This document shows positions 62,304 to 64,000 of a DNA stretch of 64,000 nt, in pieces. This DNA comes from Ostreibacterium oceani (GTDB taxonomy: Bacteria; Pseudomonadota; Gammaproteobacteria; Cardiobacteriales; Ostreibacteriaceae), in assembly GCF_009362845.1 (NCBI RefSeq), contig NZ_WHNW01000002.1:124001-188000 (forward strand). Reading direction: 5' to 3'. The notes under the pieces were generated by a model, which saw only the letters and a program-made list of their open reading frames with translations, ran no database searches and was not told where the DNA came from. The translations under genes and the position numbers were made by a program. The first letter of the stretch is position 1. Each line of letters opens with the position of its first letter.

Positions 62304-64000
62304 CTGCACTGAGTTGCGCTTTGCGCTCATGGCTAATGGTGCTATTGGACACTATAGCTGACAGGGCTTTTTTCTCGGCATCGGTCAACGGCATAGTGCG
62401 AATAGGATGAATCACATATTGCTGAAACTGTTTTGCACTCAGGGGAAAGTACCAATTTGTCACTAAATCCAACGCGCTGTCATATTTTTGTTGCAGTAAC
62501 AGGCTGCGCAATTGATACGCCAAAGACGATAATGTCGACGGGTGTAGGCGTTTATAATCCGCAATAATTTGCTGCGTCTGTGTGATTTTTTTCTGCGCCA
62601 AGCTCACATCAGCGGCTACACGCATGGCAGGCGGATAGCGATAACCCAATGTAGGGAATATTGCTCGCCATGCATTGCTCAAATCCCCATCAGCGGCTTT
62701 GGCACGGGCAATTAGGCTAATCAACTCTAAATAATCGCGCCGCGAGATATCGCGCCGTTGTGTAATCCATTCATCCAATGCTTGAATCGCTTCATCCGCG
62801 TAATTATTGCTCGTTTGATGAGGGGATTGTTGTGTTTTTTGCCACTCGCGCGCCACTGTTGCCTGGCTTTCGGAGTGACTTATCGAGCCGCTTGCCGAGT
62901 CGCTTGCAGAGTCATTTACCAAGCGGGTTGACTGCATTAGCAGTGCATCCACATAATTTTTTAGCATGAAAAATGAGCCCTTTTCCTCATAGTGTTTTTT
63001 TAGCTCGGTCAGCGCCTGCGCATCGCCGGCACCGTATTGAAACAACAAATTCAACAATGCCACACGGTCATTGGGTTGCTCGCTATAGGTTAATGCTTGC
63101 TGAATTAACGCCACATCCCCCAGATGATTTAACCCAATTAGCACGTCTTGATTCAACCGATAGTGATTCTTTTTCAGTGAAAAAAGTAATTCACCGCCTG
63201 ACTGTGCGTTAATTCTAAACCGTTTCGTTTGGTGGTGATAGCGTGAATCCAGCCGCGAAAATAGCGTCTCGCGCCCAGCCAAATAAGCCGCAGTCACCGT
63301 CGGGCGCAAGTAGTATTGCCTATCTAACAATGCGGTCAAAATTGGCACTGAGGCAAGCGGCGAATCCGCAATCAAAATAAACTGGTCAACGGCCTGCTGA
63401 TAAGTGTCTTCTTGAGCCGCCATCACCCTAAACCAGCGGTACAACAACAATCCCGTTTGCGAATGCGCATTTTCAGCAAAAACACGCAGCAACCGCTCTG
63501 CCAACAACTGATTCGACTCAATTTCAGTCAAATATACCGCCATGTCGTAATAGGCATTAAGCAAACGAGACTGCCAATAATTAATCAATACCGCTTCATG
63601 CAAAACACCACCCACAGGCAACGGCGTTTGCTTATGAATTGCTTGCTCGAAATGATTAATCAACAAACTCGGGGAAAAATCCACTGGCTTTGCTAAAGCA
63701 TGGCTCATTTCATCTATCGCGTCAATATCCAAGCGCAAGCTGCCTGATTGATAAACCAAGTGATTCATTTCCTTGCTACCCAAAAAATCGTGATAAACCA
63801 TCAGCGGATATAACAAAAGATACTTCGAACGAATTTGGTAGGCATCGAGATGCCTTAATCCATACAATATGTGGGTGAGGCTCACTGGCTTGCCCTGTAA
63901 CGCCAAGACTTGATCTTGCCACGCGGCAACATCTTGGTAATGCGCGGCTTTTTTAATTCGAAACAACGTCGCAATCGGCGTATTGCCTGTAATCGCCTCG
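62293..64000 (-). CDS. Helical-repeat protein, cut by the right edge
   Basis: The frame is open to the last base, so the 5' end lies beyond the window; at least 568 residues are present. I do not recognise a family. The visible part is helical, with many short repeats of alternating Leu and Ala that resemble TPR-like solenoids (ERLLRVFAENAHSQTGLLLYRWF, ALIQQALTYSEQPNDRVALLN). A Ser/Asp-rich stretch (SDSASGSISHSES) shows in-frame duplication. It lies just upstream of the rpsF operon. Function is unknown. Confidence 0.65.
   Translation of the reverse strand, partial: EAITGNTPIATLFRIKKAAHYQDVAAWQDQVLALQGKPVSLTHILYGLRHLDAYQIRSKYLLLYPLMVYHDFLGSKEMNHLVYQSGSLRLDIDAIDEMSHALAKPVDFSPSLLINHFEQAIHKQTPLPVGGVLHEAVLINYWQSRLLNAYYDMAVYLTEIESNQLLAERLLRVFAENAHSQTGLLLYRWFRVMAAQEDTYQQAVDQFILIADSPLASVPILTALLDRQYYLRPTVTAAYLAGRETLFSRLDSRYHHQTKRFRINAQSGGELLFSLKKNHYRLNQDVLIGLNHLGDVALIQQALTYSEQPNDRVALLNLLFQYGAGDAQALTELKKHYEEKGSFFMLKNYVDALLMQSTRLVNDSASDSASGSISHSESQATVAREWQKTQQSPHQTSNNYADEAIQALDEWITQRRDISRRDYLELISLIARAKAADGDLSNAWRAIFPTLGYRYPPAMRVAADVSLAQKKITQTQQIIADYKRLHPSTLSSLAYQLRSLLLQQKYDSALDLVTNWYFPLSAKQFQQYVIHPIRTMPLTDAEKKALSAIVSNSTISHERKAQLSAVLQ

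Noticed and set aside
1-64000. Mobile elements, prophage or toxin-antitoxin genes
   Set aside because: No transposase, integrase, phage or toxin-antitoxin-like protein was recognised in any supported gene.

Overview
The window looks like chromosomal core DNA from a gammaproteobacterium. The evidence is conserved gene neighbourhoods: hemA-prfA-prmC facing a TPR protein-lolB-ispE-tRNA-Gln-prs-rplY-pth-ychF; rpsB-tsf-pyrH-frr-uppS-cdsA; recA-recX; hisI-hisE-tatABC; rpsF-rpsR-rplI with dnaB-alr-radA; and fabA-fabB. Judged by eye, base composition is moderate and slightly AT-rich. I cannot place the organism below class level. I see no insertion sequence, prophage, integrase, rRNA operon or CRISPR array.

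Layout. 1-7.4 kb: the 3' end of pyrB, an RDD protein with grxB, an L,D-transpeptidase, fabA-fabB, and moaB overlapping queG. 7.4-9.4 kb (minus): a small accessory cluster of two type IV pilins flanking a GspF/PilC-like membrane protein. 9.6-20.9 kb: prmC-prfA-hemA diverging from the lolB-ispE-tRNA-Gln-prs-rplY-pth-ychF-efp series. 21-29.5 kb: a META-domain lipoprotein, rpsB-tsf-pyrH-frr-uppS-cdsA, recA-recX. 29.7-36.1 kb: rsmI, an aldo-keto reductase, map, hisI-hisE, tatABC, mobA. 36.2-45.7 kb is accessory metabolism: a ferredoxin-like protein, an mmsA-type acylating aldehyde dehydrogenase diverging from a taurine:pyruvate-type aminotransferase, an aapJQMP amino-acid ABC transporter, and a short-chain dehydrogenase. 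46-55.6 kb: ruvC, an NlpC/P60 lipoprotein, msrA, then two copies of a convergent MFS / CPA2-antiporter pair around a TraB/GumN protein. 55.7-64 kb (minus): radA, alr, dnaB, a secreted protein with a CTERM-like tail, rplI, rpsR, rpsF, and a helical protein running off the right edge.

How the genes work together. Most of the window serves translation (prfA, prmC, efp, rpsB, tsf, frr, pth, rplY, map, rsmI), envelope and lipid synthesis (fabA, fabB, cdsA, uppS, ispE, lolB, alr, L,D-transpeptidase) and recombination (recA, recX, ruvC, radA). moaB and mobA (molybdenum cofactor) together with tatABC fit export of folded molybdoenzymes. The aminotransferase, acylating dehydrogenase and Aap transporter look like a pathway that takes up an amino compound and converts it to an acyl-CoA.

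The most unusual property is pervasive short tandem duplication. About twenty arrays with units of 10-16 bp (one of 24 bp) lie between genes, across stop codons, or in frame at protein ends. Units inside genes are 12 or 15 bp, while units between genes are often not multiples of three. The largest array is thirteen 12-bp units directly in front of ruvC. No complete new system can be proven from sequence alone. The best candidates for follow-up are the pilin/GspF cluster, the duplicated MFS/CPA2 pairs, the amino-sulfonate or beta-alanine module, and the repeat phenomenon.
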